Positions 16,301-25,450 of a DNA stretch of 64,000 nt are shown piece by piece. The stretch is taken from NCBI RefSeq assembly GCF_022662305.1, contig NZ_JAKNQH010000004.1, positions 124,001 through 188,000 of the forward strand, given 5' to 3'. Position numbers and translations under genes: made by a program. Position 1 is the stretch's first letter. The number at the start of each line of letters is the position of its first letter. Source of the stretch: Sphingomonas sp. BAUL-RG-20F-R05-02 (lineage in GTDB: Bacteria; Pseudomonadota; Alphaproteobacteria; Sphingomonadales; Sphingomonadaceae). The notes below the pieces were generated by a model. That model was not told where the DNA came from. It saw only the letters and a list, made by a program, of their open reading frames with translations, and ran no database searches.

Positions 16301-18223
16301 TTACTGGCAGGCCAGACACTCGTCGTAATCGGTCGACTCGCCCAGCTCGAACTTGGGCGCATCAATCGTGTTGTCCGCTTCGACACCGCCCGCGAACCCG
16401 GCGCGCTGCACCGACTTGGAGCGCAGATAGTAGAGCGACTTGATGCCGAGCTCCCACGCGCGGAAGTGCAGCATCAGCAGATCCCACTTCTCGACATCGG
16501 CCGGGATGAACAGGTTGAGCGAGGTCGACTGGTCGATATACGGCGTACGATCCGCCTGAAGCTCGATCAGCCAGCGCTGGTCGATCTCGAAGCTGGTCTT
16601 GTAGCAGTCCTTTTCCTCAGATGAGAGGAAATCGAGGTGCTGCACCGAACCGCCGCGTTCGAGGATCGTGTTCCAGATCGCATCCGAGTTCTTCGATTTA
16701 TCGATCAGCAGTTTCTTAAGATACGGATTCTTGATCGAGAAGCTGCCCGACAGCGTCTTGTGCGTGTAGATATTGGCCGGGATCGGCTCGATGCACGCAC
16801 TGGTGCCGCCGCAGATGATCGAGATCGACGCGGTCGGCGCGATCGCCATCTTGCACGAGAACCGCTCCATCACGCCGCGATCGGCGGCGTCGGGGCAGGG
16901 GCCGCGCTCGACCGCGAGGTGCATCGACGCTTCGTCGACCTGCGCCTTGATGTGCTTGAACATGCGCAGGTTCCACGACTTCGCCATCGCACCCTCGAAC
17001 GCGAGTCCGCGCGCCTGCAGGAACGAGTGGAAGCCCATTACGCCCAAGCCCACCGACCGCTCGCGCATCGCCGAATAAGCGGCACGCTCCATGCCCGGCT
17101 CGGCACGCTCGATAAAGTCCTGCAGAACGTTGTCGAGAAAACGCATCACGTCCTCGATAAAGCCCTTGGCGTCCTTCCACTGGTCCCACGTCTCGAGGTT
17201 GAGTGACGACAGGCAGCACACCGCCGTGCGTTCGTTGCCGAGGTGATCCTTGCCGGTCGGCAGCGTGATCTCGCTGCACAGGTTCGAGGTCGATACCTTG
17301 AGGCCAAGCTCACGGTGGTGCTTGGGCATGTTCTTGTTCACCTGATCGGCAAACACGATGTACGGCTCACCGGTGGCGAGGCGGGTTTCGACCAGCTTCT
17401 GGAATAGCGCGCGTGCATCGACCGTGCCACGCACCGAACCGTCCTTGGGGCTGAGCAGATCCCATTCCGCGCCGGCGCGGACCGCTTCCATGAAGGCATC
17501 GGGGATCAACACGCCGTGGTGGAGGTTCAGCGCCTTGCGGTTGAAATCGCCTGAGGGTTTGCGGATTTCGAGGAACTCCTCGATCTCTGGATGCGAGATG
17601 TCGAGATAGCACGCCGCCGAACCGCGCCGCAGCGAGCCCTGCGAAATCGCGAGCGTGAGGCTGTCCATCACGCGGACGAACGGGATGATGCCGCTGGTCT
17701 TGCCGTTGAGGCCGACCGGCTCACCGATACCGCGCACGTTGCCCCAATAGGTTCCGATGCCGCCGCCGCGCGAGGCGAGCCAGACGTTCTCGTTCCAGGT
17801 GTCGACGATGCCGTTGAGGCTGTCCGGCACAGAATTAAGGAAGCACGAGATCGGCAGGCCACGGCCCGTGCCGCCGTTCGACAGCACTGGCGTCGCCGGC
17901 ATGAACCACAATTGCGAGATATAGTCGTACAGCCGCTGGGCATGGCCAGCATCGTCGGCATAGGCCGAGGCGACGCGCACGAACAGATCCTGGAACCGCT
18001 CGCCCGGCAGCAAATAGCGGTCGGTCAGCGTCTCCTTGCCGAAATCAGTGAGCAGCGCGTCACGCGAATGGTCGACCTCGACCGGGTAAAGCTGCGGCTT
18101 CACCGCCTTTGAATCGCCGCGTTCGGCCAGCTTGCGATCGGCGCCGTTGCTGTCGGGCCGGGTCGCTTCGATCGTGTCGGTCGCCATCGTTGCGCTCACT
18201 TCCTGGGTGTCCCTGAAATCCAT
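16301..18223 (-). CDS. nrdA: Class I ribonucleotide reductase, alpha (catalytic) subunit
   Basis: The 640-residue NrdA reduces ribonucleoside diphosphates. Visible active-site parts are the first redox Cys in PISCFLNSVPDSL, the radical-site triad in NLCSEITLP, the second redox Cys in VCCLSSLNLE, and the C-terminal shuttle pair in ECLACQ. The protein is shorter than E. coli NrdA (about 760 residues): the N-terminal ATP-cone, which senses dATP and switches total activity off, is absent, and its place is taken by about 55 low-complexity residues. The nearby NrdB also lacks a cone, so overall dATP inhibition may not operate. A Shine-Dalgarno (AGGGG) precedes the ATG at 18223. The leader of more than 150 bp holds candidate operator sites. 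Confidence 0.95.
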   Translation of the reverse strand: MDFRDTQEVSATMATDTIEATRPDSNGADRKLAERGDSKAVKPQLYPVEVDHSRDALLTDFGKETLTDRYLLPGERFQDLFVRVASAYADDAGHAQRLYDYISQLWFMPATPVLSNGGTGRGLPISCFLNSVPDSLNGIVDTWNENVWLASRGGGIGTYWGNVRGIGEPVGLNGKTSGIIPFVRVMDSLTLAISQGSLRRGSAACYLDISHPEIEEFLEIRKPSGDFNRKALNLHHGVLIPDAFMEAVRAGAEWDLLSPKDGSVRGTVDARALFQKLVETRLATGEPYIVFADQVNKNMPKHHRELGLKVSTSNLCSEITLPTGKDHLGNERTAVCCLSSLNLETWDQWKDAKGFIEDVMRFLDNVLQDFIERAEPGMERAAYSAMRERSVGLGVMGFHSFLQARGLAFEGAMAKSWNLRMFKHIKAQVDEASMHLAVERGPCPDAADRGVMERFSCKMAIAPTASISIICGGTSACIEPIPANIYTHKTLSGSFSIKNPYLKKLLIDKSKNSDAIWNTILERGGSVQHLDFLSSEEKDCYKTSFEIDQRWLIELQADRTPYIDQSTSLNLFIPADVEKWDLLMLHFRAWELGIKSLYYLRSKSVQRAGFAGGVEADNTIDAPKFELGESTDYDECLACQ

Positions 18224-18693
18224 CGGTCTCGCCCCTGTTCAAACTGTTGTAACGGAACCGTGTTCGCGGTCCGTTCCGAATCGGGGCCGTGCCCCATGCT
18301 ATCATTCCGGGCGTTTCCCGGTGAGAACAAAATGAGGCCGCTTCCGCCCGGAAAGTGCCATCGGGCGTACCCCTGATATAGGGGCACACGCTGTGTTCTA
18401 CCAGTTCTAGGGTGGTGCCCTCAACCTTACCCCTACAGATTGTGCCGGATCGCGTCAGACCGCAAGACGGTAAATGACAGACACGGGACTCCGTTCGTCG
18501 CGATTTTAGTGCGTGCGCTGGCCACGTCCGACCCCATTCGAAGCGCGACGCGTGGACTTCCGCCACGTCTACGAAACGCAAGAGAACGGATCGGGAAATC
18601 CACAGAAATCTTTTGCAGGTGATGCCGCCACCAGATGTCGTGGCAGGCGCCCGCAACCGCGCGTCATCGGCCGAACGGCGAAACCCTGTGACG
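18224..18693. other. Intergenic region upstream of nrdA, about 470 bp
   Basis: The first 200 bp next to nrdA hold two inverted-repeat sites (described separately) and a dyad at 18252-18277 (CGGAAC...GTTCCG) that would form a hairpin in the nrdA leader. The rest (18420-18693), between these sites and the end of the GGDEF-EAL-PilZ gene, has no gene that I can support. Confidence 0.5.
18370..18413 (-). promoter_or_regulatory. Two inverted-repeat boxes in the nrdA promoter region (possible NrdR sites)
   Basis: One box has CCCCT/AGGGG arms around an ATAT core (18370-18384). The other has ACC/GGT arms with an imperfect dyad core (18400-18413). The centres are about 30 bp apart, close to the three helical turns seen for tandem NrdR boxes. 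On the minus strand CTATAT inside the first box could serve as a -10. The match to a known NrdR consensus is not exact. Confidence 0.35.
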
Positions 18694-20874
18694 TTAGCCG
18701 GTCTTGCGAACCGGGTGCGCGATCATCGGCGCGGCAAGCCGCTCCATGTTGAACGCCTGCTCGAATTCGAGACCGGCGCGCCCATCCGCAGCCCAGCGCA
18801 GCTTGGCGGCGAACATCTCGTTTTCGAGCAGTTCGATCATCACGTCCATGCCGACCGCCTGGCCGTCGACCTCGATGCCGTCGATCATCGCGCCGGTGGG
18901 GGACATGTTGCGGATGCGGATTTCGCCGATCGCCTCGCCGACGCGGATGCGCGCGGTGCGAATCATGGCATGGCGGGGCGGGCGGCTCTTGCGATGGCCG
19001 GAGGCGAGCGCCTTGCCACCTTGCGCGGCGAGTTGCAGTCGTACTTCCTCGGGCTGCGCCGCCTTGCCGTAGACCCAGCCCTGAATGTGGCTGCACCCCA
19101 GGGTGCGGATCAGGTCGATCTCGTCATGCGTCTCGACGCCCTCGGCGGTCGTCTCCATGCCGAGTGCGTCGGCAAGCGTCACGATCGCGCGAATGATCGC
19201 GGCGTTGCGGTTACCCGCCATCGCGGCGCCCCGCACGAAACTCTGGTCGATCTTGATCTTGTCGAACGGTGCTTTCTTCAGATAGCCGAGCGACGAGTAT
19301 CCGGTGCCGAAATCGTCCAGCGCCAGCCGTACGCCGATCGCCTTCAGCGTGCGGAACATCTGTTCCGATGACGTGGTCTCGTCAAGGAACACGCCCTCGG
19401 TGATCTCGAGTTCAAGCCGGCCGGGCGCGATCCCCGACTTGGCGAGCGCGGAGGTGACAATGGTGGGCAGCGCGGGGTTGGCGAACTGGATCGGCGAGAC
19501 GTTGACGGCCACGCGCACGTCAGCCGGCCACGTGGCTGCCTCCATGCAGGCGGTGCGCAACACCCACTCGCCGATCGCTTCGATCAACCCGCAATCCTCC
19601 GCCACCGGCACGAACTCGGCCGGCGAGATCAGCCCGCGCGTCGGATGCTCCCAGCGCAGCAGCGCCTCATAGCCGACGATCCGCTCGCTCGCCGTGCTGA
19701 CCACCGGCTGATAGGCGACGTGGAACTGGTCAGCGGCGAGTGCATTGCGCAGATCGTCCTCGATCTGCTTGCGGCTGCGCGCACCGTCGAGCATGGCGGT
19801 CTTGAAAAAGCGGTGGATGCCGCGTCCATCGCCCTTTGCGCCGTAAAGTGCGAGATCCGCGTTGCGGACCAGCGTCTCGGCGTCGCCGCCGTTCTCCGGT
19901 GCGAGCGCGATGCCGATCGAACAGCCGATCGAGATCGAGGAGCCGTCGATCGAATAGGGCTGTGACAAGGCATCGATCACGGTGCGCGCAATGCTGCTCA
20001 GCGTATCCTGATTGGTTTCACCGGGCAGGATCACCTTGAACTCGTCGCCGCCCAATCGACCGACCAGCCCGCTGTCGCCGATGGCGCGCACCAGCCGCTG
20101 TGCAACCTGCTTCAGCAACGCATCTCCGGTCTGGTGGCCGAGCGTGTCGTTCACCGCCTTGAACCGGTCGAGATCTAGCAGGAACAACGCCGTGCCGCGC
20201 GCGCCGCTCGCTTGCGCCAGCGTCTGGTCGAGCCACTGCCGCATGCGCTGCCGGTTGGCGAGCCCGGTCAGGCTGTCGAACAGCGCCAGCCGCGCGATTT
20301 CGGCATCGGCGCGGCGGCGTTCGGTCAGATCGCTGCCGTTGCCGATGAAACCGAGGAAGATGCCGTCGACATCGGTGATCGGCCGTCCCGACATCGACCA
20401 CCAGCGATCGAGCTTGCCCGCCACTGCCGGGCGAACCGAATAGTTGGAAAAGGCCGTGCGCGAGGCAAGGTGGAAGGCGATGGTCCGCTCGGTCTCCGCC
20501 GTGTTGGTGTCGACGCGGAACAGCGCGGTCATGGCGGCGCCGATCGCCGGCGCGCCGGGGGTGTCGAGTTCGGCGGCGACCTTGGCCGACAGGTAGGTAA
20601 CGTTGCCGTCGCTGTCCGTCTGCCAGAACCAGCCGGTGCCCTGTTCCTCGAACTCCCGCACCAGCCGCGCCGCGACCCGGTCCGCCGTGTCGGCAAGGGC
20701 GAGCGGCTTGTGGACGCGCCGTGTGGTCAGGAACAGCACCGCGGCGACCGCTGCGACCAGCAACAGCGCGGCGACGGCCGCCAGCCACGCCTGACTCGCC
20801 ATCGCCGCCGCGCTTGCAACGGCGACGCACAGGCATAGTGCTGCCGTACGAATGGGGCTGAGTGGCTGGAGCAT
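18694..20874 (-). CDS. c-di-GMP protein with PAS, GGDEF, EAL and PilZ domains
   Basis: I start this 726-residue protein at MLQPLSPIRTAAL (20874); longer readings run into the fumarase promoter. Two membrane helices (about 8-50) come first, then a PAS-like sensor (about 75-190), a GGDEF domain with intact GRLGGDEF near residue 275, an EAL domain with intact YEALLRW near 400 and DDFGTGYSSL further on, and a C-terminal PilZ-like domain (about 610-710, RTARIRVGEAIGEIRIRNMSPTGAMIDG). Both catalytic motifs are present, so it may make or break c-di-GMP. The RxxD inhibitory site normally five residues before GGDEF is not seen. The PilZ domain lacks an obvious RxxxR at its start (RKSRPPRHA is the nearest), so ligand binding is uncertain. 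Confidence 0.9.
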   Translation of the reverse strand: MLQPLSPIRTAALCLCVAVASAAAMASQAWLAAVAALLLVAAVAAVLFLTTRRVHKPLALADTADRVAARLVREFEEQGTGWFWQTDSDGNVTYLSAKVAAELDTPGAPAIGAAMTALFRVDTNTAETERTIAFHLASRTAFSNYSVRPAVAGKLDRWWSMSGRPITDVDGIFLGFIGNGSDLTERRRADAEIARLALFDSLTGLANRQRMRQWLDQTLAQASGARGTALFLLDLDRFKAVNDTLGHQTGDALLKQVAQRLVRAIGDSGLVGRLGGDEFKVILPGETNQDTLSSIARTVIDALSQPYSIDGSSISIGCSIGIALAPENGGDAETLVRNADLALYGAKGDGRGIHRFFKTAMLDGARSRKQIEDDLRNALAADQFHVAYQPVVSTASERIVGYEALLRWEHPTRGLISPAEFVPVAEDCGLIEAIGEWVLRTACMEAATWPADVRVAVNVSPIQFANPALPTIVTSALAKSGIAPGRLELEITEGVFLDETTSSEQMFRTLKAIGVRLALDDFGTGYSSLGYLKKAPFDKIKIDQSFVRGAAMAGNRNAAIIRAIVTLADALGMETTAEGVETHDEIDLIRTLGCSHIQGWVYGKAAQPEEVRLQLAAQGGKALASGHRKSRPPRHAMIRTARIRVGEAIGEIRIRNMSPTGAMIDGIEVDGQAVGMDVMIELLENEMFAAKLRWAADGRAGLEFEQAFNMERLAAPMIAHPVRKTG

Positions 20875-21091
20875 CTGCGTGACCCTAGCCGCATGATCCT
20901 TGCCAATTGCTTGCGACACGCCGCTGAAACGATCGCGCCGGTGGATTTCTATGGTGAGCGACGCGTTTACCACGAGCGCCAGCCCGACTGCGCCGCGCCA
21001 CCAGCGCGCGACGGGGCGCCGTGCAGGTCTTTCCCAATGCCGGCCAACTGGTCTAGTGCGGGTAGCTATTCTCCCTTCCCAGCGAGCAGCC

Positions 21092-22609
21092 ATGACCACC
21101 ATCATCCGCGAAGCCGACCTGATCGAGAGCGTCGCCGACGCGCTTCAGTTCATCTCTTTCTACCATCCGATGGATTACATCCGCGCGCTGGGTGATGCGT
21201 ATGAGGCCGAACAAGGTCCGGCGGCGAAGGATGCGATCGCGCAGATCCTCACCAATTCGCGGATGTGCGCGGAGGGGCATCGCCCGATCTGCCAGGATAC
21301 CGGCATCGTCAACGTGTTCGTCAAATGGGGTATGGACTGCCGCTTCGACGACACCTCGCGCTCGTTACAGGAGATCGTCGACGAGGGTGTGCGGCTGGCG
21401 TATCTCAACCCGGAGAACAAGCTGCGCGCCTCGGTGCTGGCCGATCCCGCCTTCACGCGTCGCAACACCAAGGACAATACGCCGAGCGTCCTGCACGTCG
21501 ATATGGTGCCTGGTGACCGTGTTTCGGTCGATGTCGCGGCCAAGGGCGGTGGCAGCGAGAACAAGTCCAAGTTCAAGATGATGAACCCGAGCGACTCGAT
21601 CGTCGACTGGGTGCTGGAGATGCTGCCGCAGATGGGCGCGGGCTGGTGCCCGCCCGGCATGCTAGGCATCGGCATCGGCGGCACGGCGGAACATTGCGTG
21701 CTGCTGGCGAAGAAGGCGCTGATGGAGCCGATCGACATGGGGCCGCTGAAGGCACGCGGGCCGCGCAACGATATCGAGGCGCTCAGGATTGAGATCTTCG
21801 ACAAGGTCAACGCGCTCGGCATCGGCGCGCAGGGGCTGGGCGGCCTTTCGACCATTCTCGACGTCAAGATCCTCGACGCGCCGTGCCATGCGGCGGGCAA
21901 GCCGGTCGCGATGATCCCCAACTGCGCCGCGACCCGTCACGCGCACTTTACGCTGGACGGTTCCGGCCCGGCGTTCCTGGAAACGCCCAAGCTCGACGAG
22001 TGGCCGAAGGTCGACTGGAAGCCCGACGCCGCCGCCATCCGCGTCAACCTCGACACGCTCACGCCCGAGGAGGTGAAGGGTTGGAAGCAGGGCGACCGCC
22101 TGCTGCTCAACGGCAAGATGCTGACCGGCCGCGACGCCGCGCACAAGCGTATCAAGGATATGCTCGATGCCGGCGAACCGCTGCCGGTCGAGTTCAAGGG
22201 GCGGGTGATCTATTATGTCGGCCCGGTCGATCCGGTCGGCGAGGAAGTGGTCGGTCCGGCCGGCCCCACCACCGCAACGCGCATGGACAAGTTCATGCGC
22301 ATGATGCTCGATCAGGGTCTGCTCGCCTGCGTCGGCAAGGCGGAGCGGGGTGCCGACGCCACCAAGGCGATCGCCGAGCATGAGAGTGCCTATCTGATGG
22401 CGGTTGGCGGGGCGGCGTATCTCGTCGCGCGCGCGATCAAGGTCTCGAAGGTGGTGGGCTTCGCCGATCTCGGCATGGAGGCGATCTACGAGTTCGAGGT
22501 GCAGGACTTCCCCGTCACGGTCGCGGTGGATTCGAGCGGTGCCAACGTCCACCAGCTCGCGCCGCTCGTCTGGAAGGAAAAGATCGCGCGCGAACGCCTG
22601 CTCGTGTGA
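21092..22609 (+). CDS. fumA: Fumarate hydratase, class I (iron-sulfur)
   Basis: This 505-residue class I fumarase interconverts fumarate and malate in the TCA cycle with a labile [4Fe-4S] cluster. Diagnostic parts are ICQDTGIVNVFVKWG, KGGGSENKSKFKMMNPSDS, GIGIGGTAEHCVLLAKKAL and the C-terminal half with GPTTATRMDKFMRMM; the Cys of ICQDTG is a likely cluster ligand. The length fits the single-chain form. I chose the ATG at 21092 (MTTIIREADLIES) over the longer frame from 20900, which would overlap the divergent c-di-GMP gene and add 64 unrelated residues. It is monocistronic and faces a methyltransferase gene tail to tail. Confidence 0.93.
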   Translation: MTTIIREADLIESVADALQFISFYHPMDYIRALGDAYEAEQGPAAKDAIAQILTNSRMCAEGHRPICQDTGIVNVFVKWGMDCRFDDTSRSLQEIVDEGVRLAYLNPENKLRASVLADPAFTRRNTKDNTPSVLHVDMVPGDRVSVDVAAKGGGSENKSKFKMMNPSDSIVDWVLEMLPQMGAGWCPPGMLGIGIGGTAEHCVLLAKKALMEPIDMGPLKARGPRNDIEALRIEIFDKVNALGIGAQGLGGLSTILDVKILDAPCHAAGKPVAMIPNCAATRHAHFTLDGSGPAFLETPKLDEWPKVDWKPDAAAIRVNLDTLTPEEVKGWKQGDRLLLNGKMLTGRDAAHKRIKDMLDAGEPLPVEFKGRVIYYVGPVDPVGEEVVGPAGPTTATRMDKFMRMMLDQGLLACVGKAERGADATKAIAEHESAYLMAVGGAAYLVARAIKVSKVVGFADLGMEAIYEFEVQDFPVTVAVDSSGANVHQLAPLVWKEKIARERLLV

Positions 22610-22672
22610 TCGTGAAAGGGGGTGATGGTGGTCGTTCCCTGCTCACAAAGCTCAAAGATCTAGGCGCGTGAT

Positions 22673-23482
22673 CTACCGACGTTGCACGAAGACGAATAAA
22701 GTTTTGCGGCACCGGGCTGGAGCAATCGCCATCATTACCTGCCAAAATCGCGCGATGATAATCGAGCCGAAATGGTAAGATGGCGAACCATTCGCTGTGA
22801 ACGCGTGATTGTAAAATCGTTCGGGGCCAAAAAACCTTCCAACGTCGTTCACTGTATTAAGTTGGTACGCGGTCTGGAATACATCGATCGACTGGCGGGT
22901 GTCTCTTGGTTCGGCAAGCGGGACGAGCTTTTCGTGCAGTCTGTTGGGCACCATTCGTACGCCGATCCCGACGTAGCCCCATTTGTTCGGCGTCCATGCG
23001 CAAAACCAGCCGCCCGGGCGGAGCACCCGATAGATTTCATCAACAACTTGCGCCGGATTGGCGACATGTTCCAGGACTGCAAAGGAGGTAATAATGTCGA
23101 CACTGTTGTCGGGGAGCGGGATACGCCCCGTTGCATCAATGACATGTGCCTCGTCGACGAATGGGTTGGTAAGCACTGCGTCGTCGGGATCCACGGCGAT
23201 GACTGTCTTGCAGCGGCCGCGGAAATCGAGAAGCGTCCGGAGGTGCCCGCTGACAGCTTCGATCTGGTGTCCCCGACCAGCCCCGAAGTCCATCACGACA
23301 TGATGACTTTCCAGCAAATCCGCGACGATTGAATAGAACAGGAACTTGCCTTCGTCGCGAACGACACGGGAGAACCGACGCTCTGGATAGAGCTTCTGCA
23401 GGACGGTTTTCGGTTTGGAGGGCCGGATGAACTGCGGTGCGTCGGATGATCCCAGGCGAACCTGATCTTGCAGATCGGACAT
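22673..23482 (-). CDS. SAM-dependent methyltransferase (Methyltransf_11 type)
   Basis: The 269-residue class I methyltransferase has motif I in VMDFGAGRGHQIEAV, an acidic loop at AVDPDD, motif II/III-like PLPDNSVDIITSFAVLEHV and the post-core VLRPGGWFCAWTPNKWGY. The substrate is unknown; the family includes enzymes that act on small molecules, sugars and lipids. The base composition is clearly lower in GC than the flanking genes and codons such as ATA/TTA-type appear more often, suggesting acquisition from elsewhere. No partner gene is adjacent. Confidence 0.85.
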   Translation of the reverse strand: MSDLQDQVRLGSSDAPQFIRPSKPKTVLQKLYPERRFSRVVRDEGKFLFYSIVADLLESHHVVMDFGAGRGHQIEAVSGHLRTLLDFRGRCKTVIAVDPDDAVLTNPFVDEAHVIDATGRIPLPDNSVDIITSFAVLEHVANPAQVVDEIYRVLRPGGWFCAWTPNKWGYVGIGVRMVPNRLHEKLVPLAEPRDTRQSIDVFQTAYQLNTVNDVGRFFGPERFYNHAFTANGSPSYHFGSIIIARFWQVMMAIAPARCRKTLFVFVQRR

Positions 23483-23692
23483 TGCTTATCCAGTACTGAC
23501 GCCGTTCACAGGAACTTGGGGGAACAGATACTTGCATACCAAAGGAACGCAGGTGCTGCGGACGAACTCTGCGGCAGACCCAAAGTTTATGGCAGGTCTC
23601 TGCGGGCATTGTTTTCGTGACGCCAGCGGTCGCCGCCGTTTCAGAGGCTTTTCTTTGTTGTGCGCTGACATCCTATATCGATCGGCGGAGGC

Positions 23693-24610
23693 GTGATCGC
23701 CTCCATCTGGCTGCCCGCCACGCTCGCCGCCGGCGCGATGCAGGCGTGGCGGACGGCGGTGCAGCGCCGCGCCGCGCGCGAGCTGTCGATCAATGCGGCC
23801 GGGCTGGTGCGCTATCTCTAAGGCCTGCCGTTCGCGGTGGTGATGCTGCTTGTCTACCGCGCATTTGTCGCGCCCGGTGCGTGGCCCGGACTGGGCGGGC
23901 AGTTCTGGCTGTTTTGCCTGCTCGGCGCGATCGGGCAGATCGTCGCCACCAATCTGCTGCTGATGGCGTTCGACGAGGGCAATTTCGTCGTTGGGACCGC
24001 CTATTCCAAAACCGAGGCAGTGCAGGCGGCGATCTTCTCGGCGGTGCTGCTGCACGATCATCTCAGCCTGCTGACCTGGGGCGGCGTTACGCTTGGCGTG
24101 GTCGGGGTGATGGTGCTGGCGAGCGCCGGGCGGCGGATGGCGCCACTCGCCTTCGTGCGCGCGCTCGGGGAGCGTGCGGCCCGCTACGGCATAGCATCGG
24201 GTACGGTTTTCGCGCTGGCGGTCATCGCGATCCGCCGCACCACGTTCGAGGTTGCCACGCCCGACCATATCCTCGCCGCGCTGGTGACATTGGTTGCGAC
24301 CGTGACGATCCAGACGATGCTACAAGGTGGCTACGTTCTGCTACGCGAACGCGGTGAACTGGTTCGCGTCGCCAGAAGCTGGCGCGTGTCGGGGCAGGTC
24401 GGGCTGTTGTCGTCGGTTGGATCGGCATGCTGGTTTACCGGCTTTGCAAGTGCGCCGGTCGCGCTGGTAAGGATCGTCGGGCAGGTCGAGGTCGCCTTCA
24501 CGATGGCATTCGCACACTTCTACCTCGGCGAGCGAATGGCGCGCAGCGAAGTGGCGGGGCTGCTGATCGTCGCAACCGGCGTGGTGCTGGCGCTGGCGGG
24601 CGCGCGTTAG
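23693..24610 (+). pseudogene. EamA/DMT-family transporter with an internal nonsense codon
   Basis: The frame reads WLPATLAAGAMQAWRTAVQR and GLVRYL, is broken by TAA at 23819-23821, and resumes with GLPFAVVMLLVYRAFVAPG. Tyr (TAC/TAT) would be expected at the stop, so a single base change explains it. The remainder has the ten-helix two-repeat plan of EamA transporters (drug/metabolite exporters), with the second repeat from about 24190. Restart at GTG 23837 could yield a protein lacking the first helix. The upstream start (GTG 23693) is not certain. The 3' end overlaps the convergent gene by 4 bp. A sequencing error is the alternative explanation. Confidence 0.7.
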
Positions 24611-25110
24611 TCTTCGTCGTCGCGGAGGCGACGCTCGGTCCAACTGGCGATGCAGGTCGGCAGCGCGGAATAGAGCGCGGCGACATAGAAGGCGAGGTCG
24701 ATGATCGTCTGCCGCAGCAAGTCCACATCCCAGTTTCCCACGATCGACAGCGCGACGATCGTCCACAATCCGGCGACCGCGACGACCGAGATTACCGATA
24801 GCGCGATGAGGAATGCGCGGGCGCGGTTGGCGCGTTCGCGTTCGTCGATCGGCTCTGTGCCGCCCCAGGGTTTGAGCGGGCCGAAGATCGGCATAAAATT
24901 GGCGATGCTGAACGCCGCGACCAGCACCGCGTAGCCCGGCCAGCGCAGCGCCGGCCAGAAGATCGCGACGATCAGCGCTCCGGTGGCGGCGACGATCGCC
25001 ACGGTCGACCACATCCGCAGCGGTCGCCGGCGGGGCGGCGCGACGATCCCGGGGATGCCTGTCCAGCGCACGCTGTCATCGAGATACTGGGCGATCGTCT
25101 TGCGGGTCAT
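24607..25110 (-). CDS. Four-helix membrane protein, partner of the XRE regulator
   Basis: I do not recognise the family of this 167-residue protein. It has four predicted membrane helices, in two pairs (about residues 33-52 and 57-75, then 100-120 and 135-155), with charged cytoplasmic ends (EPIDERERANRARAF, ERRLRDDED). The start overlaps the regulator's stop (ATGA), so the two are translationally coupled. Pairs of a small XRE regulator and a small membrane protein recur in proteobacteria, but what the membrane protein does is not established. Confidence 0.65.
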   Translation of the reverse strand: MTRKTIAQYLDDSVRWTGIPGIVAPPRRRPLRMWSTVAIVAATGALIVAIFWPALRWPGYAVLVAAFSIANFMPIFGPLKPWGGTEPIDERERANRARAFLIALSVISVVAVAGLWTIVALSIVGNWDVDLLRQTIIDLAFYVAALYSALPTCIASWTERRLRDDED

Positions 25111-25346
25111 GCGCGGTCTCCCGCCCGGCGCAGCGCAACGGCGACGGGTTCGAAGGGGGTTAGCGAAAACAGATCGTGGACGGAGACTCCGAACCGTGCG
25201 GCGATCCGCATCGCGAGTTCGAGGCTCGGCTTGTAGTCGCCGCGTTCGAGATAGCCGATCGTCTGCGCGTTGACGTCGACCGCCTCAGCCAGCGCCTTGC
25301 GTGTCATACCGCCTTCCGCGCGGAACAAAGCAATGCGGTTATACAA
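25107..25346 (-). CDS. XRE (Cro/CI-type) transcriptional regulator
   Basis: The 79-residue protein is one helix-turn-helix domain: MTRKALAEAVDVNAQTIGYL followed by ERGDYKPSLELAMRIAARFG and a short tail (SVHDLFSLTPFEPVAVAL). It belongs with the small single-domain regulators that have the signature QTIGYLERGDYKPSL. I use the TTG at 25346 (MYNRIALFRAEGG), since the residues before the internal Met belong to the domain. A perfect palindrome 27 bp upstream is a natural binding site, so it probably controls its own operon. It is coupled to the membrane protein gene that follows. Confidence 0.88.
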   Translation of the reverse strand: MYNRIALFRAEGGMTRKALAEAVDVNAQTIGYLERGDYKPSLELAMRIAARFGVSVHDLFSLTPFEPVAVALRRAGDRA

Positions 25347-25373
25347 GTGGATGTCCTGCCAGCGTTACGAATC

Positions 25374-25389
25374 GTTGTGTATACACAAC
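25374..25389. promoter_or_regulatory. Perfect 16-bp palindrome, candidate operator of the XRE regulator
   Basis: GTTGTGTATACACAAC is identical to its reverse complement. Its edge lies 27 bp upstream of the XRE start (25346) and 61 bp upstream of the divergent MBL hydrolase gene (25451). The central TATACA could serve as the -10 of the XRE promoter, so binding there would block transcription. Confidence 0.7.
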
Positions 25390-25450
25390 ATAAATACATG
25401 TCCAGCGGTTCACGCTTGCGTGGCTCTGTTCCACCGGCCAAGGCCACGCG

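Noticed and set aside
18250..18276. GGAAC-N18-CGTT on the minus strand before nrdA
   Set aside because: The spacer is 18 bp, not 16-17, and the motif forms a dyad with GTTCCG, so it is more likely a leader hairpin than a promoter.
18598..18610. DnaA-box-like TCCACA near the end of the c-di-GMP gene
   Set aside because: Only one partial match with no second box or origin features.
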